Shown: positions 53,519-63,516 of the stretch, piece by piece
Position numbering within the stretch: the stretch's first letter is position 1
Layout of the letters: each line of letters begins with the position of its first letter
Assembly: GCA_024709105.1 (NCBI GenBank)
Contig: JANJXJ010000096.1
Location: 18,834 to 82,833, forward strand
From: Lentimicrobium sp.
GTDB lineage: Bacteria; Bacteroidota; Bacteroidia; Bacteroidales; Lentimicrobiaceae
Direction: 5' to 3'
Length of the DNA: 64,000 nt
Notes under the pieces: generated by a model
Database searches by the model: none
What the model saw: the letters and a program-made list of their open reading frames with translations, nothing else
What the model was told of the DNA's origin: nothing
Made by a program: the position numbers and the translations under genes

Positions 53519-55480
53519 ATGAGCAAAAAATTCGATCCACGGAAGAACTACCTTGAAACTAAAAAAGCCGCCGGTTATGTACCACGAAATGCGGCTACTC
53601 AGCAAACCTACGACAATATTGGTTTTATGTCGGGGCTTGAAGTGCATCAACAGCTAAAAACCAGGGAAAAATTATTTTGTCATTGTCCTGCCGGGGTTTA
53701 CCAGAAACCCGATGTGTTTGACGCGGAAGTTATACGGCATATGCGCCCTACCCTCAGCGAACTGGGAGAATACGATGGCACTGCACTGATGGAATTCAAA
53801 ACCCGTAAAGAAATTATATACCGCCTTAAAAACGAAACCACCTGCACTTACGAGGTTGATGATACTCCTCCGTTTCCATTGAACAGGGAAGCCCTGGAAA
53901 TTGCCATAGAAATATCCTTGCTTTCAAAACTCAATATTGTAGGCGAAGTACATATAACCCGCAAGCAGTATCTCGATGGCAGCATCCCCACCGGATTTCA
54001 GCGCACAGCAATCATTGGTGTTGAAGGCGAAATTCCATTAAAAAACAAAACAGTAAGGCTTATTCAGCTTAGCCTTGAAGAAGATTCATGCCGCGAGGTA
54101 TCAGACATTGGCCATACCCGAATATACCGCACCGACCGCCTGGGAATGCCTCTGATTGAAACTGTGACATATCCCGACATGGTTAACCCCGATGAAGTAA
54201 AGGAAGCCTGTGATTATATCAGATTTCTCAATCGTAGCACAGGGAAAGTAAGAACAGGCATAGGTGCAGGCCGCCAGGATGTTAATGTAAGCTGCCGTGG
54301 AGGAAGCAGGGTAGAAATAAAAGGTGTTGCACATACCCGGTGGATTCCGGAACTCACCCACAACGAATGTTTCAGGCAGTGGTCACTGCTGCTGCTCCGA
54401 GACAGGCTGAATGCTGATGCCGGAGATGTTAAAAATTGGAAAATCAGCCACACTACACTTGATTTTCACGATTTTAATTTCGGGTTCGCACCTCTTCGCC
54501 AGGCCAAAGACCTTAAACAACCTATTGCAGCCATTAATCTCCCGGGATTTAAAGGAGCTTTATCACATTTTACCCAGCCAGGCAAGATGTTTGCCAACGA
54601 AATTATGGAAAGGCTTAAGGTAATTGCCTGCCTCGAAATGCCCAACATGTGTCACAGTGAAGAGTTTGAGCCGGCAATTAATGAAAAGGACTGGGAAACC
54701 ATTCGTAAAAAGCTTGGGTCTGGCGAAAATGATGCCCAAATCATCATTTGGGGTCCTCAGGACGATATTCCAACAGCACTGGAAACCATTGAGGAACGCT
54801 GCATCATGGCTTTTGCCGGCATCCCCAACGAAACCCGGAAGTCATTTGAAAATGGAACCACCATCTTCGAAAGGGTACTTCCCGGAGCTGACAGGATGTA
54901 TCCGGATACCGACAGCGCGCCCATTCCTCTGGAAGATGAAACCATTGCAAGACTGGGAAGCAATTTACCTCAGGAAGTCATTGAAAGATACCGCATTATG
55001 AAAGAATGGGGAATTCCGGAAGACACCTATACCTACATTTTCAAAAAAGATCTTTTCCCGCTGATCGAAAAAATCATCGGTGAACTAGAATACAAACCCG
55101 CTTTTGTCGGAACTTTATTCGGACATAAACTAAAATACATCGAAGGGCATTACAAACCATCGGCTGAGTTTTCGTACAAGATTGTTTACGGACTGCTCAA
55201 ATTCATCAAAGACAAAGGACTTACGCCCGAACTTGCATGGCTGATGCTGCCACATGTTTACGAACATCCCAAACTTGATTTTGACTCAGTGCTCACCAGC
55301 ATAAAGTTCAAAAAGGTTTCAAAAGAGCAGTTGCTGGGCAGTGTGCCTTTCCTCAAGTCGAAGTTTGCCGAAATTCAGCATGGTTTTAAAGAAACCAACG
55401 AAAGAGACTGGATTATGGGGCAGCTGAGAAAAATGGCCATTGGCAATATTGAGCTAACCGACCTGGCTGCAAAACTTTGA
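53519..55480 (+). CDS. gatE: Glu-tRNA(Gln) amidotransferase subunit E (archaeal-type)
   Basis: 653 aa. GatB/GatE superfamily kinase-amidotransferase core: GLEVHQQLKTREKLFCHCP near residues 39-57, YLDGSIPTGFQRT near 150, and LPGFKGALSHFTQPGKMF. GatE-specific: the length (GatB is about 480), the inserted AspRS-like GAD domain (about 280-420; KGVAHTRWIPELTHNECFRQ leads into it) and the ending region with a helical/YqeY-like tail. With GatD it converts Glu-tRNA(Gln) to Gln-tRNA(Gln). GatDE is generally described as archaeal; bacteria use GatCAB. It is followed after 81 nt by gatD. Confidence 0.92.
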   Translation: MSKKFDPRKNYLETKKAAGYVPRNAATQQTYDNIGFMSGLEVHQQLKTREKLFCHCPAGVYQKPDVFDAEVIRHMRPTLSELGEYDGTALMEFKTRKEIIYRLKNETTCTYEVDDTPPFPLNREALEIAIEISLLSKLNIVGEVHITRKQYLDGSIPTGFQRTAIIGVEGEIPLKNKTVRLIQLSLEEDSCREVSDIGHTRIYRTDRLGMPLIETVTYPDMVNPDEVKEACDYIRFLNRSTGKVRTGIGAGRQDVNVSCRGGSRVEIKGVAHTRWIPELTHNECFRQWSLLLLRDRLNADAGDVKNWKISHTTLDFHDFNFGFAPLRQAKDLKQPIAAINLPGFKGALSHFTQPGKMFANEIMERLKVIACLEMPNMCHSEEFEPAINEKDWETIRKKLGSGENDAQIIIWGPQDDIPTALETIEERCIMAFAGIPNETRKSFENGTTIFERVLPGADRMYPDTDSAPIPLEDETIARLGSNLPQEVIERYRIMKEWGIPEDTYTYIFKKDLFPLIEKIIGELEYKPAFVGTLFGHKLKYIEGHYKPSAEFSYKIVYGLLKFIKDKGLTPELAWLMLPHVYEHPKLDFDSVLTSIKFKKVSKEQLLGSVPFLKSKFAEIQHGFKETNERDWIMGQLRKMAIGNIELTDLAAKL

Positions 55481-55561
55481 TATAAAACTGGCTCAGCACC
55501 AACACCAACTACCTCAATTCAGAAAAATTTTCAGTTTGACTGAAGAAGAAAAACAAACACT

Positions 55562-56947
55562 ATGGCAGACGACATATTTCAGGGATACAAAGGAGCCGCA
55601 CTTGAGCTCCTGAAAAGATTTAACGTTCGGGTTTGGGGACAAGCAGAAGTAAACACCAGCCGCGGACTATTTAAAGGTACCATTTTACCAAGATCGGAAA
55701 ACGACGACGACAAACACGTTGTAATGAAGATTGCAACAGGGTACAATGTTGGTATTGACATTGCCACTGTTCTCGATATGAAAGAAACAGGCTATAAAAA
55801 AGCCAACTACAAAATACCTGAAAAGGAGTTTCCATACACACAAGGGCTTCCGAAAGTTAAGCTTATTGGAACAGGGGGAACTATTGCATCGCGTCTCGAT
55901 TACCGCACCGGAGCAGTTATTCCTGCATTTTCGCCGGGAGAGTTATATGGTGCTGTTCCGGAGCTTGCTCAGATTTGTAACCTCACCACCGAGAAGGTTT
56001 TTGCTGTTTTCAGCGAAAATATGGCTCCCGATAATTACAAAAAGCTGGCTGTAGCCATAGGTAAAGAAATTGAAAACGGAGTTGACGGAATAGTAATCGG
56101 GCATGGTACAGATACCTTGCATCATACAGCAGCAGCATTGACATTTATGGTGCAGAATCCACCGGTTCCCATCGTTCTTGTAGGGTCTCAGCGTTCCTCT
56201 GACAGGCCCAGTTCTGATGCTGCACTTAATCTGATGCATGCATGTACCACTGCCGGACATGGCGACATTGCCGAAGTGATGGTGTGTATGTTTGGACCTA
56301 CCAGCGATGAGTATGGTTTCCTGCACCGGGGTACAAGAGTGAGAAAAATGCACTCTTCCTATCGTTCAACATTCCGTACATTGGGAGATACACCTCTGGC
56401 AACTGTAACCAGAAAAGGAGTGCAACCCATCAAAAAAGAATACAACCACAGGCGCAAAGACCGCAATGTAACAATTCTCCCCTATTTTGAAGAAAAAGTA
56501 GCCATCGTTTATTATTATCCCAATATGCAACCCGACATTATTGATTCGCTGGTTGAGAACGGATACAAAGGGATAGTAATTGCAGGCACCGGACTCGGAC
56601 ATGTTAATAAACCACTCTATCCCGCAATTGAAAGGGCTCATGCGGCAGGAGTTCATATGTACATGACGGTACAAACCCTTTGGGGCTATGCCCACATGTT
56701 TGTTTATGATACCGGGCGGGATCTTATGGCCAAAGGTATTGTTCCGGCTGCGAATATGCTGCCCGAAGCTGCCTACATAAAACTCGGCTGGGCACTTGGA
56801 CAAACCAATGACCATGAGGAGGTGAAAAGACTAATGCTTACTCCGGTGAACGATGAAATTACACCCCGCGAGCCTTACAACGGATACCTTGTTTACCAGG
56901 GCGGTGTTTCAGAAGTGGAAGAATTTGTAAGAAAAGTCAGAAAATAA
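55562..56947 (+). CDS. gatD: Glu-tRNA(Gln) amidotransferase subunit D (archaeal-type)
   Basis: 461 aa. An N-terminal ~75-residue beta domain (VRVWGQAEVNTSRGLFKGTI) precedes an L-asparaginase-like glutaminase. Catalytic elements are intact: the first Thr in LIGTGGTIASRLDY (about 102), Thr-Asp in GHGTDTLHH (about 180-186), and Lys in VRKMHSSYRSTF (about 260). The N-terminal domain and the RKMHSS form distinguish GatD from ordinary asparaginases, which are about 330 residues and lack that domain. It releases ammonia from Gln or Asn and channels it to GatE. Last gene of the pair; a strong terminator follows. Confidence 0.93.
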   Translation: MADDIFQGYKGAALELLKRFNVRVWGQAEVNTSRGLFKGTILPRSENDDDKHVVMKIATGYNVGIDIATVLDMKETGYKKANYKIPEKEFPYTQGLPKVKLIGTGGTIASRLDYRTGAVIPAFSPGELYGAVPELAQICNLTTEKVFAVFSENMAPDNYKKLAVAIGKEIENGVDGIVIGHGTDTLHHTAAALTFMVQNPPVPIVLVGSQRSSDRPSSDAALNLMHACTTAGHGDIAEVMVCMFGPTSDEYGFLHRGTRVRKMHSSYRSTFRTLGDTPLATVTRKGVQPIKKEYNHRRKDRNVTILPYFEEKVAIVYYYPNMQPDIIDSLVENGYKGIVIAGTGLGHVNKPLYPAIERAHAAGVHMYMTVQTLWGYAHMFVYDTGRDLMAKGIVPAANMLPEAAYIKLGWALGQTNDHEEVKRLMLTPVNDEITPREPYNGYLVYQGGVSEVEEFVRKVRK

Positions 56948-56976
56948 CCTGACTGCCACCGACTGATTCTATAAGT

Positions 56977-57015
56977 TAAATAACTGTATATCACGCATAT
57001 ACAGTTATTTTATTT
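56977..57015 (+). terminator. gatED terminator
   Basis: Perfect 14-bp inverted repeat (56977-56990 with 56996-57009), loop CACGC, followed by TTATTTTAT. It begins 30 nt after the gatD stop and is unusually long and AT-rich. Confidence 0.75.
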
Positions 57016-57033
57016 TATAGATACAATTAATCC

Positions 57034-57041
57034 TACCTTTG
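57034..57041 (+). promoter_or_regulatory. -7 promoter box of the nuclease-fold gene
   Basis: TACCTTTG fits TAnnTTTG, 28 nt before the ATG at 57069. Confidence 0.5.
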
Positions 57042-57068
57042 CAAAGCGAATTTCACTTTCAAAATATT

Positions 57069-58352
57069 ATGTTACATCGTTTTCTCGCTGCTCTTCTGTT
57101 GCTCGTTACGCTTCGTTCCTTTGCTCAGGATACCATTACTGTAATGCATTACAATCTGCTTAATTATGGTAATTACACTTCCTATTGCACCTCAGCCAAC
57201 AATAATCATGAGCAAAAAGATGTGTATATCAAAACCATTACCGATTATATTCAGCCGGATATTTTCACTGTAAATGAAATAAGTGAATACGAATTTTACC
57301 ACAACCAAATCCTGGGCAATGTGCTGAATACCGGCGGCAGAACGAATTACAGAAAAGCAAACCTTACCAATATAGCGTCTTCCTACATTATTAACGGACT
57401 ATATTACAATTCAGATAAGTTTGTGCTGCATAAACAATATGTTGCTCAATCATATATCAGAGATATTAATGTGTATTCATTGTATTACAGGCATTCCTCT
57501 CTCAGTCAGGGTGATACTACTTTTTTGCATTGCATTGTAGCGCATTTAAAGGCGAGTTCGGGTTCATCGAATGAGCAGGCCAGGGCTACCATGGCTTCTG
57601 CAACCATAAACTGGCTTCAAACCAATCTTAAGCCCGGAAATTTCCTGATGATGGGTGATTTTAACCTTTATACTTCAGAAGAAGCTGCTTATCAACACCT
57701 TACCAATCCACTACCAGTAAATGCTGCGTTCAGGTTTTACGATCCAGTTGATAAGCCAGGTGACTGGAACAACAATTCACAATTTGCCCAATGGCATACA
57801 CAATCGGTTTCATCGCAAGGTACCAGTTGTCAGGCCAGCGGCGGTATGGATGACCGCTTCGATTTTATACTGGCTTCAGCTGCTGTGATGCAGGGTGCAG
57901 GCAATGTAAAATATGTAGCTGATTCTTACTGGGCGGTAGGTCAGGACGGTAAACACTTCAATAAATCAATCACCGATTCTCCGGCAAATACCTCGGTTCC
58001 AGCTGATGTGCTGAATGCACTTGCAAACAACTCGGACCATTTACCAGTTATGTTAAAACTAAGAATCAACACAGGTCCGGTAGGAATAGAAGATCAATTG
58101 GCAGGTTTTGGGGATGCAAATATTATATACGAGGACGGAGAGAAATTCCTGAAATTATTTTCGCCTGTTAATCAAAAAGTTACTTTAAGATTGATAAGCA
58201 TTACCGGACAAGAGTTGTATAGCCTTAATGAATTTATTCAGGCCGGAACCCAACAAATAAGGCTTCACACTCAACTGCTGCCAGCTGGGGTTTATCTGGT
58301 AAATCTGGTAAGCGAAAAGGGAAAGAATGTTACGTTAAAGCTGGTAAATTAA
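57069..58352 (+). CDS. Secreted endonuclease/exonuclease/phosphatase-fold protein, T9SS cargo
   Basis: 427 aa from the ATG at 57069 (MLHRFLAALLLLVTLRSFAQ), which starts a clean signal peptide. The catalytic domain shows EEP superfamily motifs: MHYNLLNYG, then NEISEYEF (Glu), GDFNLYTSEEA, DDRFDFIL and SDHLPVMLKL. It could cleave DNA, RNA, lipids or phosphodiesters. The last ~80 residues form a type IX secretion sorting domain (NQKVTLRLISITGQELYSL, ending VTLKLVN), so it should be exported to the surface or medium. The 3' end overlaps the convergent glycosyltransferase gene by 23 nt. Confidence 0.88.
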   Translation: MLHRFLAALLLLVTLRSFAQDTITVMHYNLLNYGNYTSYCTSANNNHEQKDVYIKTITDYIQPDIFTVNEISEYEFYHNQILGNVLNTGGRTNYRKANLTNIASSYIINGLYYNSDKFVLHKQYVAQSYIRDINVYSLYYRHSSLSQGDTTFLHCIVAHLKASSGSSNEQARATMASATINWLQTNLKPGNFLMMGDFNLYTSEEAAYQHLTNPLPVNAAFRFYDPVDKPGDWNNNSQFAQWHTQSVSSQGTSCQASGGMDDRFDFILASAAVMQGAGNVKYVADSYWAVGQDGKHFNKSITDSPANTSVPADVLNALANNSDHLPVMLKLRINTGPVGIEDQLAGFGDANIIYEDGEKFLKLFSPVNQKVTLRLISITGQELYSLNEFIQAGTQQIRLHTQLLPAGVYLVNLVSEKGKNVTLKLVN

Positions 58353-59535
58353 TTTCCTGCCGCAATCCACGGCCATTGGCATAACGCATCTGTGCTACTT
58401 TTTGAGCAATCTGCAGATAATCTGCGGCACGATCGGAAGCTGTTCCAAAGTTCTTAAGTTTCTCCCTGCCTCTGGCAACTAAGCGAGCCTGAAGCAATTT
58501 GTCCTCAGATAGCTGAATAATCTTTTCTGCTATGTCAGCCGGATTTAAGGGATCAAAATACATTGCGGCATCTCCGCAAACATTCTTCGCAAATGAAAGG
58601 TCTGAAGTTACAACCGGCAGTCCCATTTTCATGGCTTCGGGGTATGATGCACTGAAACAGTCAAGCAGGGAAGGCAGAAACATGAAATCGCATTGACTAT
58701 ATAGATATGGGCACTCCTCAACCTTAATTTTTCGGGTAAAATGTACATAATTGCGATTGGCTGTGGTCAGATTCTTAAGATTTCGCCTGTTGATGGTAAG
58801 TATAAATTTAAACCTGAGCTGAGGCCGGCGCAATCGGATCTGGCTGATTACCTCATCAATAACTTTCAGATTTTTGTACAAATGGTTTGCCGAAATGGTT
58901 ACCATCCTGATTTCACCAGGCACTCTTGCGGGGAGTTTAACTCTGTCAGACCATGTTTCAGGATGATTAAAAATTCGACTGTAAGTGTTCGAGACCTGAA
59001 ATATCTTTTCCGGATTTACATTCAGGCGGTGAATCAGCCGCTGCCTGACTTCCTCAGTTTCTACAACCAGAAAATCAACGAATCTGAGAAAAAATCTGCT
59101 GCGAACTTCATTCATTAAACGGCGCTTTATTTTTTCGTATCCCGAAACAGTTTTAAAATACGGTGAATCATGATAAACAAAAGTAGGTAATGCAAATCCT
59201 GCAACATGAGGCGCAACCGGCCGCCAGAACACAGGTCCGAATACTGAAAATACAACATCAGGATGTATCACTCTTTCGAGCAGCTTTAGCCTGCGCAAAC
59301 GTTTCAGGCTCATCCATTTTTGCATAAATCGGTCAGAATAACCACTGTAAGATGAAAAAGTATAAAAACTAAAGTTATTTGGAAATCTGTCTTTTTTAAT
59401 TTGCTGATCCACTTCTACTGATAAAAACACATGATACTCGTGCGCACTGAACTGTATAAGCTCAGTGATAAACGAGATGGCAACCTGAAGTTGCCCTCCG
59501 TAATGCACGTTTGACGCATTGATTATTATTTTCAT
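58330..59535 (-). CDS. Glycosyltransferase family 4
   Basis: 401 aa. GT-B fold: an N-terminal half opening MKIIINASNVHYGGQLQVAI, and a C-terminal nucleotide-sugar half with VTISANHLYKNLKVIDEVI and the E…E motif in FLPSLLDCFSASYPEAMKMG followed by LPVVTSDLSF. Retaining GT4 enzymes build surface polysaccharide or lipid-linked glycans. It is isolated here, without an O-antigen cluster nearby. The gene ends 23 nt within the opposite-strand nuclease gene. Confidence 0.9.
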   Translation of the reverse strand: MKIIINASNVHYGGQLQVAISFITELIQFSAHEYHVFLSVEVDQQIKKDRFPNNFSFYTFSSYSGYSDRFMQKWMSLKRLRRLKLLERVIHPDVVFSVFGPVFWRPVAPHVAGFALPTFVYHDSPYFKTVSGYEKIKRRLMNEVRSRFFLRFVDFLVVETEEVRQRLIHRLNVNPEKIFQVSNTYSRIFNHPETWSDRVKLPARVPGEIRMVTISANHLYKNLKVIDEVISQIRLRRPQLRFKFILTINRRNLKNLTTANRNYVHFTRKIKVEECPYLYSQCDFMFLPSLLDCFSASYPEAMKMGLPVVTSDLSFAKNVCGDAAMYFDPLNPADIAEKIIQLSEDKLLQARLVARGREKLKNFGTASDRAADYLQIAQKVAQMRYANGRGLRQEINLPALT

Positions 59536-59726
59536 GCGGGAGTCCGGTAACCGGTAAGCAGAAAAGTTTGTGGTTAAAGAGTTTAAACGCTAAAGTAGTA
59601 ATATTGTTTCAATGTTAACAGCAAAAAATCAAGATTAAAATATTATTGACAAAACTCCTTTCTCAAGGGGCTTAAAGCACCAAAAATTATCGAACTTTGC
59701 GCATCAATTTTCAGAAAGGGCAAACA

Positions 59727-60965
59727 ATGCATGCAGAGATCATAACCATTGGCGACGAACTACTTATAGGTCAGGTAATTGACACCAATTCGGCCTGGAT
59801 GGCAGAACAACTGAACATGATCGGGATAAAAGTGGTACAAATCACCAGCATTTCCGATAAACATGATGCCATTCTGAGTGCTTTGGCCGACGCCGGAAAT
59901 CGTGCCGATGTTATTCTTACTACCGGAGGCCTTGGCCCTACGCGCGACGATATCACCAGAAATGCCCTTTGTGAATTCTTTAGTACTAAATTGGTCTTTA
60001 ATCAGGAGGCTTTCGACAATATCGAAAGACTTTTTAAATCGCGCAACCTTAGAGTAACTCAGCTAAACCGAGAGCAAGCAATGATTCCCGAAGCATGTAC
60101 TCCCTTGCTCAATACCAACGGAACTGCCCCCGGAATGTGGTTTAAAAAAAATAATAAGGTCTATGTTTCCATGCCTGGTGTTCCTTTTGAAATGAAATCG
60201 CTCATGAGCGACCATGTGCTGCCCGGGCTCAAAAGCAGAAATACCAGCCACATTGAGCACCGGACCATACTTACTCAGGGTGTTGGAGAATCCTTTCTGG
60301 CTGATAAAATTATAAACTGGGAAAATTCATTGCCCGGTTTTATCAAACTTGCCTACCTCCCTCAACCAGGCATTGTGCGGTTGAGACTTACTGCATCCGG
60401 CGAAAATGAAGAATTTCTGAAAAAATCAGTTAATGAGAAAGTTGAAGAACTTTACCAATTAATTCCGCAATACATATTTGGAGAGGGAGAAGATACCCTC
60501 GAAGAAATTACAGGCAGGTTGCTGAGAGAAAAAGGATTATATCTGGCTACTGCCGAAAGTTGCACCGGTGGGTACATCGCACATCTGATCACCAGCATTG
60601 CTGGCAGTTCTGAATATTTTAAAGGTTCTGTTGTTGCCTATTCAAATGAAATAAAACACAAAATCCTGGGTGTTAACGAAGAAACACTCAGTACCCATGG
60701 TGCTGTAAGCGAAGAAACCGTGAAAGCAATGGCAAATGGCCTTCAGCAATCATTTGGAGCAGAATGTGCAATTGCTGTTTCAGGAATTGCAGGTCCCGGA
60801 GGCGGGTCTGAAGACAAACCCGTAGGTACCACCTGGATTGCAGTAAACACTCCAAAAGGACAGGTAACCCGCAAATTTACTTTCGGAGAGCACCGCGGCA
60901 GAAATATCAGACGCACAGCACTGGCGGCTCTTGATATGCTCAGAGCAGAACTTCTGAACCTTTAG
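59727..60965 (+). CDS. cinA: CinA: competence/damage-inducible protein, NMN deamidase
   Basis: 412 aa from the ATG at 59727 (MHAEIITIGDELLIG). N-terminal COG1058/MoaB-like domain (GDELLIGQVIDTNSAWMAEQ, TTGGLGPTRDDITR) and C-terminal PncC-type amidase (ATAESCTGGYIAHLITSIAG, SEYFKGSVVAYSNEIK, then VSGIAGPGGGSEDKPVG). The full-length fusion hydrolyses ADP-ribose and deamidates NMN in NAD salvage. Monocistronic; a GAACTTTG at 59692 is a weak -7 box. Confidence 0.95.
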   Translation: MHAEIITIGDELLIGQVIDTNSAWMAEQLNMIGIKVVQITSISDKHDAILSALADAGNRADVILTTGGLGPTRDDITRNALCEFFSTKLVFNQEAFDNIERLFKSRNLRVTQLNREQAMIPEACTPLLNTNGTAPGMWFKKNNKVYVSMPGVPFEMKSLMSDHVLPGLKSRNTSHIEHRTILTQGVGESFLADKIINWENSLPGFIKLAYLPQPGIVRLRLTASGENEEFLKKSVNEKVEELYQLIPQYIFGEGEDTLEEITGRLLREKGLYLATAESCTGGYIAHLITSIAGSSEYFKGSVVAYSNEIKHKILGVNEETLSTHGAVSEETVKAMANGLQQSFGAECAIAVSGIAGPGGGSEDKPVGTTWIAVNTPKGQVTRKFTFGEHRGRNIRRTALAALDMLRAELLNL

Positions 60966-61237
60966 TATTTCAGCTAAATTTTTGATAGAATCATTCTGGA
61001 TTTAAACTGCTTGAGAGTACTCTCTGGGCTTTGAAAATCTGATTTGTTACTTTTTAGATTTCTCTCAAAGGAGAATTTGTGTGACTCCTATTGCTGTCAA
61101 CATTGGTTTTACCACCATAACAGAATCAACATTTTAAAATTTTTTAAAATAAATTCCATTTATGATCAGCAGGTATTATTTTTTTTGCACATTTGCCAAA
61201 CCTAACACACACTTCTCATTCATTAATTCCAGTTCAC

Positions 61238-63340
61238 ATGAAACAACTTTACACTTTGGCAATTGTATTTGCATTTATTGCAAATACAGCCAGTGCACAG
61301 GTATTGGTATCTACCGATCCCATGCCCAAAAATGCAGTTCTTGAAGAATTTACAGGCATACATTGCACGTATTGTCCTGATGGACATGCCATTGCCCAAT
61401 CAATCCTCGACAACAATCCCGGCCGGGTAGTTGTAATTGCTATTCACCAGGGTACATTTGCATCACCATCGGCCGGAGAACCCGATTACCGTACTTCCTT
61501 TGGAGATGCCATTGCAGGGCAAACCGGATTAAACGGATATCCTTCAGGCACAGTAAACCGGCATGTTTTCAGCGGAAGCAACACTGCACTTAACCGTGGG
61601 GCATGGGCAGGCGCCTGCGATCAGATTATGCAGGAAACATCTCCGGTAAACGTTGGTATTGCATCACAATACAATGATGCAACCCGCCAGCTTACCATAG
61701 ATGTGGAACTTTATTACACAGCAAATTCTGCCACAGCAAACAACTTTATAAATGTTGTACTTATTCAGGACAGCATTTACGGACCTCAAACCGGCGGTGG
61801 CGCTGGCAGCAACTATCGCCACATGCACATGCTCCGCCATATGATAACAGGACAATGGGGCGACCAGGTAACCACCACCACACAGGGATCGTTAGTCAAC
61901 CGCTCATATACTTACACTGTTCCTGCCAACTACAACGGTGTAGAAGCATTAGTTGAAAATATGAAAGTAGCGGTTTTTGTGGCTCAGGGACAGCAGGAAA
62001 TCATTACCGGCGATTTTGTGGATGCAATTGGCGGTACCAACCTTTTTATTGGTGAAATGACCTCAGAAGAGCCTTATATAAAAAGAGGCTACCAGGGAGT
62101 TGAAACAGATTTTAGTTTCTCTGCAATCAGTAATATTGAAGAAAACAGCACTTTTGAATTCACCCTCGAAGCCGAAAACTCTCCTGAAGGCTGGATGCCA
62201 GTATTTTACATAGATGGCACCGAATACACCCAGACTGCCACTTCGCAACTAACACAAAACGAAGCCAAACCTATTGCTATAAAGGTAACTCCCAACGAAG
62301 CCGCAGGTTTTCCGGTTTTTACACTGAAAATGAAATCGGTAGAAAACCCCTCAGCGCCTGCTAAATACTACAAGGTAATGCTCGTTTCAGGTGTTACTGA
62401 TCTTGTAGTTAATGGAACAGGTGGGCCTGAAGCCAAATTACATCAGCAGAAATATATTGACGGGCTTGCTGCTTCAGGAATTACATCATATGCTGTGACC
62501 GATGCAAACGCCATGCGCGATATGATTAATGCCGGCGCTCATCAGGATATTTTCACCTGCTGGATGAATATAGCATGGACATTCCCTGCTTTGTCTGACA
62601 GTCAGGCGGAGGCACTTATGAGTTTTATGGACGAAGGACACAGTGTATTTATTGCAGGACAAGACATCGGCTGGGACATTATGAGCGGACAGGATGGTTC
62701 AAACGGAACAGCAGTTACCCAAAATTTCTACACCAACTACTTGAAAGCCATTTACCTTGCTGATGGCTCATCTGCCAACAACCGCCTGAACGCCAATACA
62801 AGCGACCCCATTTTTGGCGCAGTTGCTCAGGGAGTGATCACCGATGTTTATGCAGGAAACATGTATCCTGAAGAAATAAATGCCGGCACAGGTGCTGAAG
62901 TAATATTCAATTACAACACTACAGCCAAAAAGGCAGCCATTAAATATGACGGCGAAACCTATCGCAGCATCTATTTTGGAATTGGCCTGGAAATGCTAAG
63001 TACAGTGGCAGTAAGAAATGAAATCATCGCACTTAGCAGGCAATGGCTATCTGATGGCATGGTAAATGTTGAATATCAACATGCTATGGATGCACTGACC
63101 ACCGGGCAAAACTATCCCAACCCGGCCAGTGATTTCACTTTTATCAACGTAACAGAAGAAGGATTGGGTGGTATTGTGGAAATCTACAACATCAATGGCA
63201 CTAAGGTTATGGAATCACAAATCGGAAACCGTCTGGTTCAGCGAATCAACCTTGAGCAGTTGCCTTCAGGAATTTACACTTACCGTGTAATTGCCGGAAA
63301 TAAGATTTCTGCATCCAGAAAACTTTTAATTGCCAAATAA
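61238..63340 (+). CDS. Omp28-like, thioredoxin-fold T9SS cargo protein
   Basis: 700 aa from the ATG at 61238 (MKQLYTLAIVFAFIANTASA), giving a signal peptide. Next comes an Omp28-type thioredoxin-like domain: LEEFTGIHCTYCPDGHAIAQ with a CxxC pair (about residues 36-55) and VVVIAIHQG. A middle beta-rich region and a flavodoxin- or ThuA-like segment (about 385-600; KYYKVMLVSGVTDLVVNG, then GHSVFIAGQDIGWDI) follow. The end is a type IX sorting domain (NYPNPASDFTFINV … LPSGIYTYRVIAGNKI). Exported to the cell surface; precise role unknown. A strong terminator follows. Confidence 0.85.
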   Translation: MKQLYTLAIVFAFIANTASAQVLVSTDPMPKNAVLEEFTGIHCTYCPDGHAIAQSILDNNPGRVVVIAIHQGTFASPSAGEPDYRTSFGDAIAGQTGLNGYPSGTVNRHVFSGSNTALNRGAWAGACDQIMQETSPVNVGIASQYNDATRQLTIDVELYYTANSATANNFINVVLIQDSIYGPQTGGGAGSNYRHMHMLRHMITGQWGDQVTTTTQGSLVNRSYTYTVPANYNGVEALVENMKVAVFVAQGQQEIITGDFVDAIGGTNLFIGEMTSEEPYIKRGYQGVETDFSFSAISNIEENSTFEFTLEAENSPEGWMPVFYIDGTEYTQTATSQLTQNEAKPIAIKVTPNEAAGFPVFTLKMKSVENPSAPAKYYKVMLVSGVTDLVVNGTGGPEAKLHQQKYIDGLAASGITSYAVTDANAMRDMINAGAHQDIFTCWMNIAWTFPALSDSQAEALMSFMDEGHSVFIAGQDIGWDIMSGQDGSNGTAVTQNFYTNYLKAIYLADGSSANNRLNANTSDPIFGAVAQGVITDVYAGNMYPEEINAGTGAEVIFNYNTTAKKAAIKYDGETYRSIYFGIGLEMLSTVAVRNEIIALSRQWLSDGMVNVEYQHAMDALTTGQNYPNPASDFTFINVTEEGLGGIVEIYNINGTKVMESQIGNRLVQRINLEQLPSGIYTYRVIAGNKISASRKLLIAK

Positions 63341-63366
63341 CAGATACTTCATTTACTGCAAAAAGC

Positions 63367-63401
63367 AAACAGCTCCGTGAAAAACGGGGCTGTTTACTTT
63401 T
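63367..63401 (+). terminator. Terminator of the Omp28-like gene
   Basis: AAACAGCTCCGT (63367-63378) pairs with ACGGGGCTGTTT (63384-63395; one G-U), then ACTTTTTG. It starts 27 nt after the stop. Confidence 0.85.
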
Positions 63402-63516
63402 TGTAATTCAGAATTTACATTGACATCATCGAATTACATGTGTCAGTGAGCTGTTTATAGCTATTTGAGAGATTGAAACGAAAACTTTAAGCAAAAGAAA
63501 CGATTCCTGTTTTGAA

